Positions 25,407 to 34,071 of a stretch of 38,618 bases of DNA are shown here, one piece after another (within the stretch, counting starts at the first letter, position 1; each line of letters starts with the position of its first letter). The notes beneath the pieces are model-generated. The model was not told the DNA's origin, made no database searches, and worked only from the letters and a program-made list of their open reading frames with translations. Source of the DNA: Ruminococcaceae bacterium UBA2854. GTDB lineage: Bacteria; Bacillota; Clostridia; Oscillospirales; Acutalibacteraceae. The DNA lies in contig DEFK01000023.1 of NCBI GenBank assembly GCA_002350765.1, forward strand, positions 27,021-65,638, in the 5' to 3' direction. Position numbers and translations under genes: made by a program.

Positions 25407-26450
25407 TTAATCATTATTTATCTCATCAATCAAAGCGTCTACAAGTTTATCCTCGCTTACCTTGTAGAGTATTTCTCCCTTTTTAAATACAAGTCCCATA
25501 CCGTCGCCGCCCGCGATACCGTAATCAGCCTCGCGCGCTTCACCAGGGCCATTTACGACACAGCCCATAACGGCGACTTTTATATTTTTCTCACAGCCGC
25601 GAAGTCTTTCCTGAACCTCGTTGGCAAGGGAGATTAAATCAATTTTTGTTCGTCCGCAGGTCGGACATGATACGAACTGTACGCCGCTCTTATCTATATT
25701 GAGGGATTTAAGAATATCCTTGGCGGCGTAAATCTCTCGTACGGGATCGGCGGTTAATGACACACGGATAGTGTCGCCGATATTATGAAGCAGTAAAGAA
25801 CCTATTCCCGCGGAGGATTTTATAATTCCAAGCCGCTCGGTGCCCGCTTCGGTAACGCCGAGATGCAGAGGATAATCGCATCTTTCGCTCGCAAGCTCAT
25901 AGGCTTTTACCATTGTGGAAACGGTAGAGCTCTTCATAGACAGAACTATATCGTTAAAATCAAATTTTTCGAGCAGGGACGCGTGGTAAAGCGCGCTGTC
26001 GCAAAGCGCTTCGGGAGTCGGCGAACCGTATTTTTTAAGAATTTCTTTCTCCAAAGAACCGCTGTTTACGCCGATTCTGATCGGGATATTCTTCACCTTA
26101 CAAGCGTCTGCTACCGCCTTTACACGGTCGTCGCTTCCGATATTACCAGGGTTTATGCGGATTTTATCTATACCCGCTTCTACAGCCTCTAAGGCTAAGC
26201 GGTAATCAAAATGTATATCCGCTACTATAGGAACGCTTACCGCTTTTTTTAAGGTGGGAATAAGCTTTACAGCGTCTTTATCGGGAATAGCGGCGCGGAT
26301 AATCTCACAGCCCGCTTTCTCTAAAGCGACAGCCTGTTTAACGCTGTTTTCTATATCATCAGCGGGTACGTTAAGCATAGACTGGACGCTTATTTTAGCG
26401 CCGCCGCCGATTTTTACGTTACCTGCTTTAACCTGTATTTTACTGCTCAT
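25407..26450 (-). CDS. ispG: 4-hydroxy-3-methylbut-2-enyl diphosphate synthase
   Basis: IspG is the 4Fe-4S reductase making HMBPP in the MEP isoprenoid pathway. The 347-residue protein has the TIM-barrel N-terminal part (QSMLNVPADD, VPIVADIHFDYRLA, KIRINPGNIG) and the cluster cysteines in FVSCPTCGRT plus AVMGCVVNGPGEA. It lies in one block with dxr, another enzyme of the same pathway, and uppS/cdsA, which use its products. Start at ATG behind GAAAGG. Confidence 0.97.
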   Translation of the reverse strand: MSSKIQVKAGNVKIGGGAKISVQSMLNVPADDIENSVKQAVALEKAGCEIIRAAIPDKDAVKLIPTLKKAVSVPIVADIHFDYRLALEAVEAGIDKIRINPGNIGSDDRVKAVADACKVKNIPIRIGVNSGSLEKEILKKYGSPTPEALCDSALYHASLLEKFDFNDIVLSMKSSTVSTMVKAYELASERCDYPLHLGVTEAGTERLGIIKSSAGIGSLLLHNIGDTIRVSLTADPVREIYAAKDILKSLNIDKSGVQFVSCPTCGRTKIDLISLANEVQERLRGCEKNIKVAVMGCVVNGPGEAREADYGIAGGDGMGLVFKKGEILYKVSEDKLVDALIDEINND

Positions 26451-26491
26451 AATCTCGCCCGTCCTTTCACGGTTTTTACGTTCCTGAATAT

Positions 26492-27853
26492 TTATTTAAA
26501 CGGGAGTAATACCCATATATCTTTTACGGTAATTACAGCCATAAACAACAAAAGTATGCCCAGTCCTACACCGTTGACAATCTGCTCAACCTTACGCGGA
26601 ATCGGCTTTCTGAAAATAAACTCGATAAGCAAGAACAGAAATCTTCCGCCGTCAAGCGCGGGAAACGGCAGCATATTGAATATACCTAAGTTTACGGAAA
26701 TAAGCATCATCATAAACAAGATGTTGTTAAACGCTTCCAAGAAGCTGCTCTCGAGACCTTTTGACGCTACCTGGGAAATAGCCGTAGCCGCTCCTACAGG
26801 ACCCGAGATATCTTTTATACTGAACTGTCCTGTTACAAGTCCTATAAGCGACGACCATACCATACGGGCTACCGAAACGGTCTGTAAGCCTGTCTGCGAA
26901 AGCACGGTGCCGACGTTTTTCTCAATCGGAGCTACGTAATAGTCTATAGCTACCGTCGGCTCTTTAGCGTCCTTGGACTCGAGATAGGTATATAATTGCA
27001 CGTCCTTTAAAGTAACATTCTTTCCGTTACGTGTAACTTCCATATCCGTCTGGAAGCGCTGACGTGTTTTTCTTTCCTTAATTTCAGGGATTTTATAATC
27101 CTTAACACCTAGATTTAATTCTATATCAGAATAATAATCATCCATAAGGGATTTTGCTTCAACTTTAGAAGCGGCATTATTTATTCTTTCACAGCCTTCA
27201 TCTACGATTTTTAAAACATTATCAAGCTGTTTTTTTGAATATGAAGCCTTTTTATCGTTATAAGCTTCGGCGTACAAGGTACAGAGATTGATACAGCAGT
27301 CTTCCTTATATACGGTCAGAGTTGTGCCGTCAACCTCTTTACATTTCAGCGTCGCGATAGCGAAGCTCATATCCTGGGAACACCATATACTGTAGTTATT
27401 CAGCTTTACGATGGTATCCCCCGCTTTTAATCCGCTGTTGGCGGAAAAGGAATTCTCGGAAAAACCGCTTACCGTTGTCGAGGAAAACGCGGGAGTCTGA
27501 ACTACAAGCACAAACATCATTAAAAGTCCGAGCACGATATTCATAAAAGCGCCCGCGACAATAATAATCATTCTTTTCCATACCTTCGCGTTAGTAAACG
27601 CGCGGGGATTATCGCTTTCCTCGTCCTCGCCCTCCATAGCGCAGTAGCCGCCTATCGGAAACAGGCGCAGAGAGTACGTGGTTTCACCCTTAGTAAAGCT
27701 GAAAAGCTTAGGACCCATTCCGAGCGCGAACTCGTTTACCTTTACCCCGCTCTTTTTAGCGGTTATAAAATGTCCGCCCTCGTGGAAAAAGATAATCAGC
27801 TCAAAAAGTAAAACACCGATTATAATTAAAGCGATTGTTGTTAAAATTTCCAA
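26492..27853 (-). CDS. rseP: Site-2 intramembrane metalloprotease RseP (M50)
   Basis: RseP-type proteases cut membrane-bound anti-sigma factors and leftover signal peptides. The 453-residue protein has the zinc motif HEGGH at 24-28 in the first helix (HE-x-x-H intact), helix two near 94-116, a PDZ region beginning at about 122, and the third zinc ligand D401 in NMLPFPALDGGRF, followed by a last helix. It starts with TTG (27851-27853) behind GGAG. Unusual is a segment of about 80 residues, 186-266, inside the PDZ region: CCINLC, then a charged, helical, coiled-coil-like stretch. Neighbours dxr and ispG are typical. Confidence 0.93.
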   Translation of the reverse strand: MEILTTIALIIIGVLLFELIIFFHEGGHFITAKKSGVKVNEFALGMGPKLFSFTKGETTYSLRLFPIGGYCAMEGEDEESDNPRAFTNAKVWKRMIIIVAGAFMNIVLGLLMMFVLVVQTPAFSSTTVSGFSENSFSANSGLKAGDTIVKLNNYSIWCSQDMSFAIATLKCKEVDGTTLTVYKEDCCINLCTLYAEAYNDKKASYSKKQLDNVLKIVDEGCERINNAASKVEAKSLMDDYYSDIELNLGVKDYKIPEIKERKTRQRFQTDMEVTRNGKNVTLKDVQLYTYLESKDAKEPTVAIDYYVAPIEKNVGTVLSQTGLQTVSVARMVWSSLIGLVTGQFSIKDISGPVGAATAISQVASKGLESSFLEAFNNILFMMMLISVNLGIFNMLPFPALDGGRFLFLLIEFIFRKPIPRKVEQIVNGVGLGILLLFMAVITVKDIWVLLPFK

Positions 27854-27870
27854 ATATATTCAACTCCGAA

Positions 27871-29016
27871 TCAGATGTTGTTAAGTACAAATTCTCTTGC
27901 GGTTTTATCCGCTTTCAATACGTCGTCAACCGTTTCAGCCTCTACGTTATCCTGATTAAGCATAGCTTCCATAACCAAATCGCCGATATCGAGGAAGGAT
28001 ATTTTTTTCTGTCTGAACAGAGAATTAGCGACTTCGTTAGCTCCGTTAGCCGCAGCCGCGCAGAGTCCTCCGCGGTCTATCGCCTGTTTGCAGGCTCTTA
28101 AACACTTAAAGGTATCGTAATCGGGCTCGAAGAAAGTAAGCTTGCCGTAATCGGTAAGGCTTAACTGCTCCACGGGAGATTTATACCTTTTCGGGTACGT
28201 AATAGCGTACTGAATCGGAATACGCATATCGGGCACTCCGAGCTGAGCTATAACGGAATTATCGGTATACTCAATCATCGAGTGGATAACACTCTCGCGG
28301 TGTACAACGACGTCGATTTTATCGGCGGGCATATCAAACAGCCACGACGCTTCGATGATTTCAAGTCCTTTATTCATCATTGTAGCGGAGTCGATGGTTA
28401 TTTTTGCGCCCATATCCCAGTTGGGATGATTTAACGCCTGCTCAACGGTAACGTTCCTAAGCTCGTCGAGCTTCTTACCGAAGAAAGGTCCTCCCGACGC
28501 AGTAAGGATCAATCTTTTCAGCGCCTTATCATCGGGACAGCCCTGTAAGCACTGGAAAATAGCGCTATGCTCGCTGTCAACGGGATAGAGATTAACCCCG
28601 TTATCCTTTACCGCTTTCATAACAAGACTTCCGCCCGCTACGAGAGTTTCTTTATTGGCAAGCGCTATATCCTTCTTAGCGTTAGCCGCGTGGATTGTCG
28701 GAAGAAGTCCGACCATTCCAACTACCGAGTTCAGTACCAAATCGGCGCTGTCGATAACAGCGGCTTCGATTAAACCGTCCATTCCGCAGGATACCTTAGT
28801 ATTAGTATCCGCAATATTTTCTTTAAATTCAGAAAATTTACTTTCGTCAAAAACGACCGCGAGAGCAGGCTTATATTTTCTAACCTGCTCTTCGAGTATC
28901 TTTATATTGGTATTCGCCGTTAAGGCGTGTACGTTTAAACCTAAATTATCGGCTACATCCAAAGCCTGGGTTCCGATAGAGCCTGTAGCTCCTAAAATAG
29001 AAATGCTCTTAACCAT
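27871..29016 (-). CDS. dxr: 1-deoxy-D-xylulose 5-phosphate reductoisomerase
   Basis: Dxr makes MEP from DXP with NADPH. The 381-residue protein shows the NADPH loop GATGSIGTQ (9-17), LANKETLVAGG, the metal site around PVDSEHSAIFQCL with D and E ligands, and ASGGPF. Ribosome site AGGTG is close to the ATG (4 bases). It lies between cdsA and rseP in the conserved order. Confidence 0.97.
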   Translation of the reverse strand: MVKSISILGATGSIGTQALDVADNLGLNVHALTANTNIKILEEQVRKYKPALAVVFDESKFSEFKENIADTNTKVSCGMDGLIEAAVIDSADLVLNSVVGMVGLLPTIHAANAKKDIALANKETLVAGGSLVMKAVKDNGVNLYPVDSEHSAIFQCLQGCPDDKALKRLILTASGGPFFGKKLDELRNVTVEQALNHPNWDMGAKITIDSATMMNKGLEIIEASWLFDMPADKIDVVVHRESVIHSMIEYTDNSVIAQLGVPDMRIPIQYAITYPKRYKSPVEQLSLTDYGKLTFFEPDYDTFKCLRACKQAIDRGGLCAAAANGANEVANSLFRQKKISFLDIGDLVMEAMLNQDNVEAETVDDVLKADKTAREFVLNNI

Positions 29017-29023
29017 AGTTCAC

Positions 29024-29851
29024 CTATATGCTGAAAATAGAGAAATACTTTCCGATAAAGTAAATCATCGGAGCGGCAAGTATTACGCTGTCAAATCTAT
29101 CGAGAAATCCGCCGTGTCCAGGGAAAATCGAGCCGAAATCCTTTATTTTACAGGAACGCTTTATTACGGAGAACGATAAATCGCCGAGCACGGAAATCAG
29201 GCTGGCGGCTAAGCCTACAACGAATAAAAGCAAAAAGTCGAACTTAGCGTTATTGTATATAAACGTATAAACAAAACCGATTAAAAACGAGCTCACGGTT
29301 CCAGCGGCAATCCCGCCGATAAAGCCTTCTACGGTTTTATTCGGGCTGATTTGCGGGCAAAGCTTATGCTTTCCGAAATACACACCCGTAAAATACGCTC
29401 CCGCGTCCGCGAACCAGCAAATACCTATACATAATACGAAGAAGAAAGTAAAGTAGTTATCGTACATAGGCGGTAAAAGCAGCAGGCTCGATAAACCGTA
29501 AACAATTACCATAGTTCCGAACGCCGAATAGCATAAATCGCCGTAGGTTACTTTCTTAAAGTCCTTAATCATCATAAGGAACATTACGACAATAAACGCG
29601 TAAAGGGTGATATAGCCGAATTTAAAGGGTATTAAAAGCGGCTGAACTACCGCGTACACGGCGCAAGGGATAAAAATACCTGCGTTTGTATGTAGTTTTT
29701 TCGCCAATAAAAGCTCGTATACCATAATCAGATTAAGAAGTGAAACTATGATATACATTATCGGGTGGAAAAACTCCCCAAGTACCAATAATACTACAGC
29801 AAGGGGAATACCTATAGCCGCGGTAAGTACGCGGGATTTCATCGATTCCAT
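29024..29851 (-). CDS. cdsA: Phosphatidate cytidylyltransferase
   Basis: CdsA makes CDP-diacylglycerol, the precursor of phosphatidylglycerol and related lipids. The 275-residue membrane protein has about seven hydrophobic helices and, in the C-terminal third, the family signature SVIKRSCKIKDFG followed by PGHGGFLDRFDS, including the metal-binding aspartates. ISPNKTVEGFIGG is also present. It begins at the first ATG, nine bases after AGGTG, and is 10 bp from uppS. Confidence 0.96.
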   Translation of the reverse strand: MESMKSRVLTAAIGIPLAVVLLVLGEFFHPIMYIIVSLLNLIMVYELLLAKKLHTNAGIFIPCAVYAVVQPLLIPFKFGYITLYAFIVVMFLMMIKDFKKVTYGDLCYSAFGTMVIVYGLSSLLLLPPMYDNYFTFFFVLCIGICWFADAGAYFTGVYFGKHKLCPQISPNKTVEGFIGGIAAGTVSSFLIGFVYTFIYNNAKFDFLLLFVVGLAASLISVLGDLSFSVIKRSCKIKDFGSIFPGHGGFLDRFDSVILAAPMIYFIGKYFSIFSI

Positions 29852-29861
29852 AAAATTACAC

Positions 29862-30602
29862 CTAAACTCCGCCGAAACGACGGTTTCTGTTATTAAATAT
29901 TTCTATTGCTTCGTCAAGATCCTTTTCCTTAAAATCAGGCCACAGCTTATTCATTATAACGAATTCGGTATAAGCCGACTGCCACAAAAGGAAATTGGAA
30001 ATTCTGTATTCGCCTGACGGGCGAATGATTAAATCGGGATCGGGCTGACCCGCGGTATAAAGATTGTCGGAAACTAGGCTTTCGTCGATAGAGCCAATAT
30101 CAAGCTTACCGTCCTTAACATCCTTGGAGATATTTTTAACGGCGCGGACAATTTCGTCACGGCTCCCGTAATTCATCGCGATATTCAAAACCATACCGTC
30201 GCGATCCTTAGAGCCCTCCTCATTTTCTATCATAAGGGCTTTTAGATCGTCGGAAAACGGAGTTTTATCTCCTATAAACCTAACGACGATGCTGTCGTCC
30301 TTAAAGTCGCTTAAAGCTTCCTCGAGGTAATCCTTGAAGAGCTTCATCAAAGCGTCTACTTCTTCCTTAGGTCTTTTCCAGTTTTCGGTAGAGAACGCGT
30401 ACACGGTAAGATATTTTATACCGATATCGCTGCAATATCTCGTGATTTTACGGAAAACCTTACCGCCCGCGTTATGTCCCGCTGAACGCGGAAGCTTACG
30501 CTTTTTAGCCCAGCGGCCGTTTCCGTCCATTATTATACCGATATGCTTCGGCAAAACACGCGGATTTGCCGAAGCCTTTTCTTTATTTTTAAAGAAAGCC
30601 AT
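29862..30602 (-). CDS. uppS: Undecaprenyl diphosphate synthase (isoprenyl transferase)
   Basis: UppS extends FPP with eight IPP units in cis to give the C55 carrier for wall synthesis. The 246-residue enzyme has IGIIMDGNGRWAKKRKLPR with catalytic D26, GHNAGG, YAFSTENWKRP, and the late RPSGEYRISNFLLWQSAYTEF. The C-terminal RxxRFGG is present as NRRFGGV. It overlaps the frr ribosome-binding region by two bases of spacing and its ATG follows GGAG. Confidence 0.97.
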   Translation of the reverse strand: MAFFKNKEKASANPRVLPKHIGIIMDGNGRWAKKRKLPRSAGHNAGGKVFRKITRYCSDIGIKYLTVYAFSTENWKRPKEEVDALMKLFKDYLEEALSDFKDDSIVVRFIGDKTPFSDDLKALMIENEEGSKDRDGMVLNIAMNYGSRDEIVRAVKNISKDVKDGKLDIGSIDESLVSDNLYTAGQPDPDLIIRPSGEYRISNFLLWQSAYTEFVIMNKLWPDFKEKDLDEAIEIFNNRNRRFGGV

Positions 30603-30604
30603 AA

Positions 30605-31159
30605 TTAAAGCTCCATAATCTCTTTCTGTTTAGCTGAGCAGATAGAGTCGGCTTCCTTGATAAACTTATCGGTGAGCTTCTGTACGTCCTTCTCGCCGTC
30701 TTTTAAATCGTCCTCGGTCAGGTCGCCGTTTTTCTTCAGCTTTTTAAGGTCGTCTATAGCGTCGCGGCGGACGTTACGGATCTGCACCTTAGTACCCTCG
30801 GCGATTTTGGAAACATCTTTTACGATTTCCTTACGTCTGTCCTCGGTAAGAGGCGGGAAATTAAGACGGATAACCTTACCGTCGTTCTGGGGATTGATTC
30901 CGATTTCGGAAGTCTGGATAGCCTTGTTGATAGCTCCGAGCATAGAGCCGTCCCAGGGCTGAATCGTAATCATTCTAGCTTCGGGAACGCTTACATTGGC
31001 AACCTGGTTGATCGGAGTAGGTGTACCGTAATAATCAACGGTTACTTTATCGAGGATAGAGGGGTTAGCTCTTCCCGCTCTGATTGTTTTATACTCATCG
31101 TTAAGATGATTTATTCTTCTCTGCATTCTTTCTTCAGCGCGATTTAATACATCTTTCAT
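30605..31159 (-). CDS. frr: Ribosome recycling factor
   Basis: RRF splits post-termination ribosomes with EF-G. The 184-residue protein has the family features IRAGRANPSILDKVTVDYYGTPTPINQVA, EARMITIQPWD, PPLTEDRRKEIVK and the C-terminal long helix with KFIKEAD. Preceded by a 119-bp intergenic hairpin region after pyrH; the start follows AAGGGC at 8 bases. Confidence 0.97.
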   Translation of the reverse strand: MKDVLNRAEERMQRRINHLNDEYKTIRAGRANPSILDKVTVDYYGTPTPINQVANVSVPEARMITIQPWDGSMLGAINKAIQTSEIGINPQNDGKVIRLNFPPLTEDRRKEIVKDVSKIAEGTKVQIRNVRRDAIDDLKKLKKNGDLTEDDLKDGEKDVQKLTDKFIKEADSICSAKQKEIMEL

Positions 31160-31181
31160 AAAATAAGCCCTTAGCCTTTCT

Positions 31182-31267
31182 ACCCGCGTATTTAATATAT
31201 CCCTGCATCTTATCGCGGGTCAACAAGACGCTGTCATCGGGATTAATTCAGCGTATATCAACGCTGA
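31182..31267 (-). promoter_or_regulatory. Hairpins in the pyrH-frr gap
   Basis: Two stems lie in this 119-bp gap: TCAGCG/CGCTGA with an 8-nt loop just after pyrH, and CCCGCG/CGCGGG with a loop of about 25 nt just before frr. Neither has a good U-run. They may mark an RNA processing or stability site; I see no strong promoter. Confidence 0.35.
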
Positions 31268-31278
31268 TAAAGTTTAAA

Positions 31279-31983
31279 TTAATGTACCAGAGTACCGATA
31301 GCTTCGCCCTTAACGGCTTTGTAAATGTTCTCGGGTTCGTCAATATTGAATACGAGAATCTCAATACCGTTGTCCTTACAGAGCGAAGCGGCTGTGCTGT
31401 CCATAACGGCGAGGTCTTTATTAAGAACCTCGTGGTGGGTAATTACGTCGTACTTAACGGCGTCGGGGTTAGTTTTCGGGTCGCTGTCATAAACGCCGTC
31501 AACCATTGTAGCCTTCATAATAATTTCGGCGTCGATCTCGGCGGCTCTTAACGCCGCGGCTGTGTCGGTGCTGAAGAACGGATTACCCGTACCGCATCCG
31601 AAAACAACAACTCTGCCCTTCTCAAGATGACGGATAGCCTTACTTCTGATATACGGCTCGGCAACCTGGCGCATTGAGATAGCTGTCTGAACTCTTACGT
31701 CAACACCGAGAGCTTCTAAGGAATCGGCAACGCCGAGAGCGTTGATGGTTGTAGCGAGCATACCGATATGGTCGGCTCTTGTTCTATCCATAGAGCCAGA
31801 GCTTCTTCCTCTCCAGAAGTTACCGCCGCCTACAACGATAGCGATTTCCGCGCCTTCGTCGTTAAGTCTTTTAATAGGCTCGCAAATTTTACTTACGGTA
31901 TCGAAATCAATACCCATTTTCTTATCGCCCGCGAGCGATTCGCCCGAAAGCTTTAATAAAATTCTCTTGTATTTCAGTCCCAT
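31279..31983 (-). CDS. pyrH: UMP kinase
   Basis: PyrH phosphorylates UMP to UDP and belongs to the amino-acid kinase fold. I place the start at ATG 31983, six bases past GGAGTG, giving 234 residues (KYKRILLKLSGESL at the start). Visible: GGGNFWRGR, DHIGMLATTINA, and GCGTGNPFFSTDTAAALRA, the nucleotide and UMP-binding blocks. It is separated from tsf by a terminator and a 208-bp gap, so pyrH is read from its own promoter or read-through. Confidence 0.96.
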   Translation of the reverse strand: MGLKYKRILLKLSGESLAGDKKMGIDFDTVSKICEPIKRLNDEGAEIAIVVGGGNFWRGRSSGSMDRTRADHIGMLATTINALGVADSLEALGVDVRVQTAISMRQVAEPYIRSKAIRHLEKGRVVVFGCGTGNPFFSTDTAAALRAAEIDAEIIMKATMVDGVYDSDPKTNPDAVKYDVITHHEVLNKDLAVMDSTAASLCKDNGIEILVFNIDEPENIYKAVKGEAIGTLVH

Positions 31984-32152
31984 TTTCAAACACTCCATTA
32001 CATAATTATAGTTATTATAATTTTACTCTAACACATTGATATTATAACGCTATAAAGGAATTATAAACTAATATTTGGATACATTTTTGTAATTAATGAG
32101 CGGACAGTTGTCAGTATACAGTGATCAGAATAAAATTAATCATTTTCGGCAA

Positions 32153-32180
32153 CAAAAAACGGCCCCTTTCGGAGCCGTTA
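32153..32180 (-). terminator. Terminator after tsf
   Basis: AACGGCTCC and GGGGCCGTT pair with one G-U around GAAA (32158-32179), followed on the minus strand by TTTTTTG. It ends the rpsB-tsf transcript. Confidence 0.88.
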
Positions 32181-32191
32181 GTTTAGTAAAA

Positions 32192-33100
32192 TTATTTAGT
32201 CATTGAAGCAACTTCAGCGGCGAAATCGTCCTGACGCTTTTCAAGTCCCTCGCCCTTTTCAAAACGAACGAACTCTTTGATCTCAATCTTAGCGCCGAGC
32301 GACTTAGCTACGGAATCAACATACTGCTTAACAGTCTGCTTGCTGTCCTTAACGAATTCCTGGTCAACAAGGCAGTTCTCTTTATAGAACTTGTTGATTT
32401 TACCCATAACGATCTTATCGGCAATAGCCTCGGGCTTACCTGAGTTGATTACCTCAGCCTTCATAATCTCTTTCTCGTGCTCAACTACCTCAGCGGGTAC
32501 ATCGTCACGACCGAGATACTGTGTGCCTAAAGCGGCGATCTGCATAGCAACGTCCTTACCGCAAACTACGAACTCGTCCTTATCAGAAGCGTCTGTATCG
32601 AAGTTTACGAGTACGCCGATTTTACCGCCGGCGTGTACATAAGATACGCAAGCGCCCTCAAATCTCTTAAAGCGGCGGATTTTAATATTCTCGCCGATAA
32701 CCTGAATCTTCTCACGGAGAAGCTCTTCTACTGTCATATCCTCGCCGTCAGCCTTTAAAGCCATAAGCGCGTCAACATCAGCGGGGTTGTTGTTGAGGAT
32801 AGTCTTAGCTACAGTCTCAACAAACGCCATAAAGTCAGCGTTCTTTGCAACGAAGTCAGTCTCAGCGTTAACCTCAACTACTACGCCTGTTTTATTATCG
32901 TCGGAAGTTGTAGCGTAAGCTACGCCCTCAGCGGCGATTCTGGAAGCCTTTTTAGCTACCTTAGCAAGTCCCTGTTCGCGGAGAATGTCTACCGCTTTAT
33001 CCATATCACCGTCAGCTTCAACTAAAGCCTTTTTGCAGTCCATCATACCGCAACCGGTCTTTTCTCTTAACGCCTTAACGTCCTGAGCGGAAAAACTCAT
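32192..33100 (-). CDS. tsf: Elongation factor Ts
   Basis: EF-Ts recharges EF-Tu with GTP. The 302-residue protein begins with the UBA-like domain (VKALREKTGCGMMDCKKAL at 8-26), then NAETDFVAKN near 78-87, the signature contact with EF-Tu, and two core subdomains. Co-transcribed 30 bp after rpsB, as in nearly all bacteria. Codon use is that of a highly expressed gene. Confidence 0.98.
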   Translation of the reverse strand: MSFSAQDVKALREKTGCGMMDCKKALVEADGDMDKAVDILREQGLAKVAKKASRIAAEGVAYATTSDDNKTGVVVEVNAETDFVAKNADFMAFVETVAKTILNNNPADVDALMALKADGEDMTVEELLREKIQVIGENIKIRRFKRFEGACVSYVHAGGKIGVLVNFDTDASDKDEFVVCGKDVAMQIAALGTQYLGRDDVPAEVVEHEKEIMKAEVINSGKPEAIADKIVMGKINKFYKENCLVDQEFVKDSKQTVKQYVDSVAKSLGAKIEIKEFVRFEKGEGLEKRQDDFAAEVASMTK

Positions 33101-33130
33101 TTATACCAATCCTTTCGATTTATAATTATA

Positions 33131-33871
33131 TTATTCTTCTGTTTCCTCTTCGGCTTCGATGTCCTCGTTCATAGCCGCCGCGCCCATCTGGCCCTCACGG
33201 CCCTCGATAATAGCGTCAGCCATTGCGCCAGCGATAAGCTTAACAGCGCGGATAGCGTCGTCGTTACCGGGGATAACGTAGTCGATTTCATCGGGATCGC
33301 AGTTTGTATCAACGATAGCAACTACGGGGATATCAAGCTTCTTAGCCTCTGCTACGGCGATTTTCTCTTTTCTCGGGTCAACGATGAATAAAGCGCCGGG
33401 CATCTCGGGCATATCCTTGATACCGCCTAAGAACTTCTCGAGTCTGTCGATTTCGAGGTTGAGTTTAATTACTTCTTTCTTGGGAAGAAGGTCGAATGTA
33501 CCGTCCTCCTGCATAGCTCTGAGCTGCTTTAAACGAGCGATTCTTCTACGGATTGTAGAGAAGTTGGTAAGCATACCGCCGAGCCATCTCGCGTTTACGA
33601 AATAAGCGCCCGCTCTCTCAGCTTCCTCTTTGATAGATTCCTGAGCCTGTTTCTTAGTACCAACGAAAAGAACGCTTTTGCCTTCCATTGATATCTCTTT
33701 TACGAAGTTATAAGCTTCGTCGAGCTTCTTTACAGTCTTCTGTAAGTCGATAATGTAGATACCGTTACGCTCTGTAAAGATGTACTCTGCCATTTTAGGG
33801 TTCCAGCGTCTTGTCTGGTGTCCGAAGTGAACGCCTGCTTCAAGAAGCTGTTTCATGGATACTGCTGCCAT
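33131..33871 (-). CDS. rpsB: 30S ribosomal protein S2
   Basis: S2 binds the 30S back side together with S1. The 246-residue protein has MKQLLEAGVHFGHQTRRWNPKM at its start, NARWLGGMLTNFSTI, and the C-terminal IVDTNCDPDEIDYVIPGNDDA block; the tail is acidic. Its ribosome site is a strong AAGGAGG. A structured leader of about 110 nt precedes it and could be an autoregulatory site. Confidence 0.98.
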   Translation of the reverse strand: MAAVSMKQLLEAGVHFGHQTRRWNPKMAEYIFTERNGIYIIDLQKTVKKLDEAYNFVKEISMEGKSVLFVGTKKQAQESIKEEAERAGAYFVNARWLGGMLTNFSTIRRRIARLKQLRAMQEDGTFDLLPKKEVIKLNLEIDRLEKFLGGIKDMPEMPGALFIVDPRKEKIAVAEAKKLDIPVVAIVDTNCDPDEIDYVIPGNDDAIRAVKLIAGAMADAIIEGREGQMGAAAMNEDIEAEEETEE

Positions 33872-33981
33872 TTTATATTCCTCCTTAGGTTTAACCTCCG
33901 CCGAGCCTTGTTTTTATCGGATTTTATACGGAATGTATCCTTTCCGTACACCTTGCCGATAGACTCAGACGTGCGAAATGC
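33872..33981 (-). ncRNA. Structured 5' leader of rpsB-tsf
   Basis: Within the leader, TATCGG and CCGATA (33956-33961 and 33915-33920) form an outer stem enclosing an inner perfect 7-bp hairpin TACGGAA/TTCCGTA (33927-33933 with 33942-33948). The two stems flank small internal loops, typical of protein-binding leaders of ribosomal operons. S2 autoregulation is known in E. coli; that this leader binds S2 is inference. Confidence 0.55.
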
Positions 33982-33987
33982 CTATAT

Positions 33988-34015
33988 ATTATACCATAAA
34001 ATCAGAAAAAATCAA
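33988..34015 (-). promoter_or_regulatory. rpsB-tsf promoter
   Basis: TTGATT (34010-34015) and a perfect TATAAT (33988-33993) on the minus strand are 16 bases apart, with the TSS expected near 33981. Confidence 0.75.
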
Positions 34016-34033
34016 GGATTTTTTTAAACAAAA

Positions 34034-34060
34034 TAAAAAGGCCCTCGTCGGAGCCTTTTG
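34034..34060 (-). terminator. Terminator after the wall hydrolase gene
   Basis: AAAAGGCTC and GGGCCTTTT pair with one G-U around a 6-nt loop (34036-34059), followed on the minus strand by T's. It ends the gene at 34072. Confidence 0.8.
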
Positions 34061-34071
34061 GTTTATTTGTA

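Noticed and set aside
28655..29179. A 174-codon plus-strand frame across dxr and cdsA
   Set aside because: It runs antisense through two well supported genes and shows no domain or ribosome site.
32071..32150. A gene or RNA in the pyrH-tsf gap
   Set aside because: AT-rich DNA with short repeats such as CAGTTGTCAG; no frame with a ribosome site and no strong structure apart from the tsf terminator.
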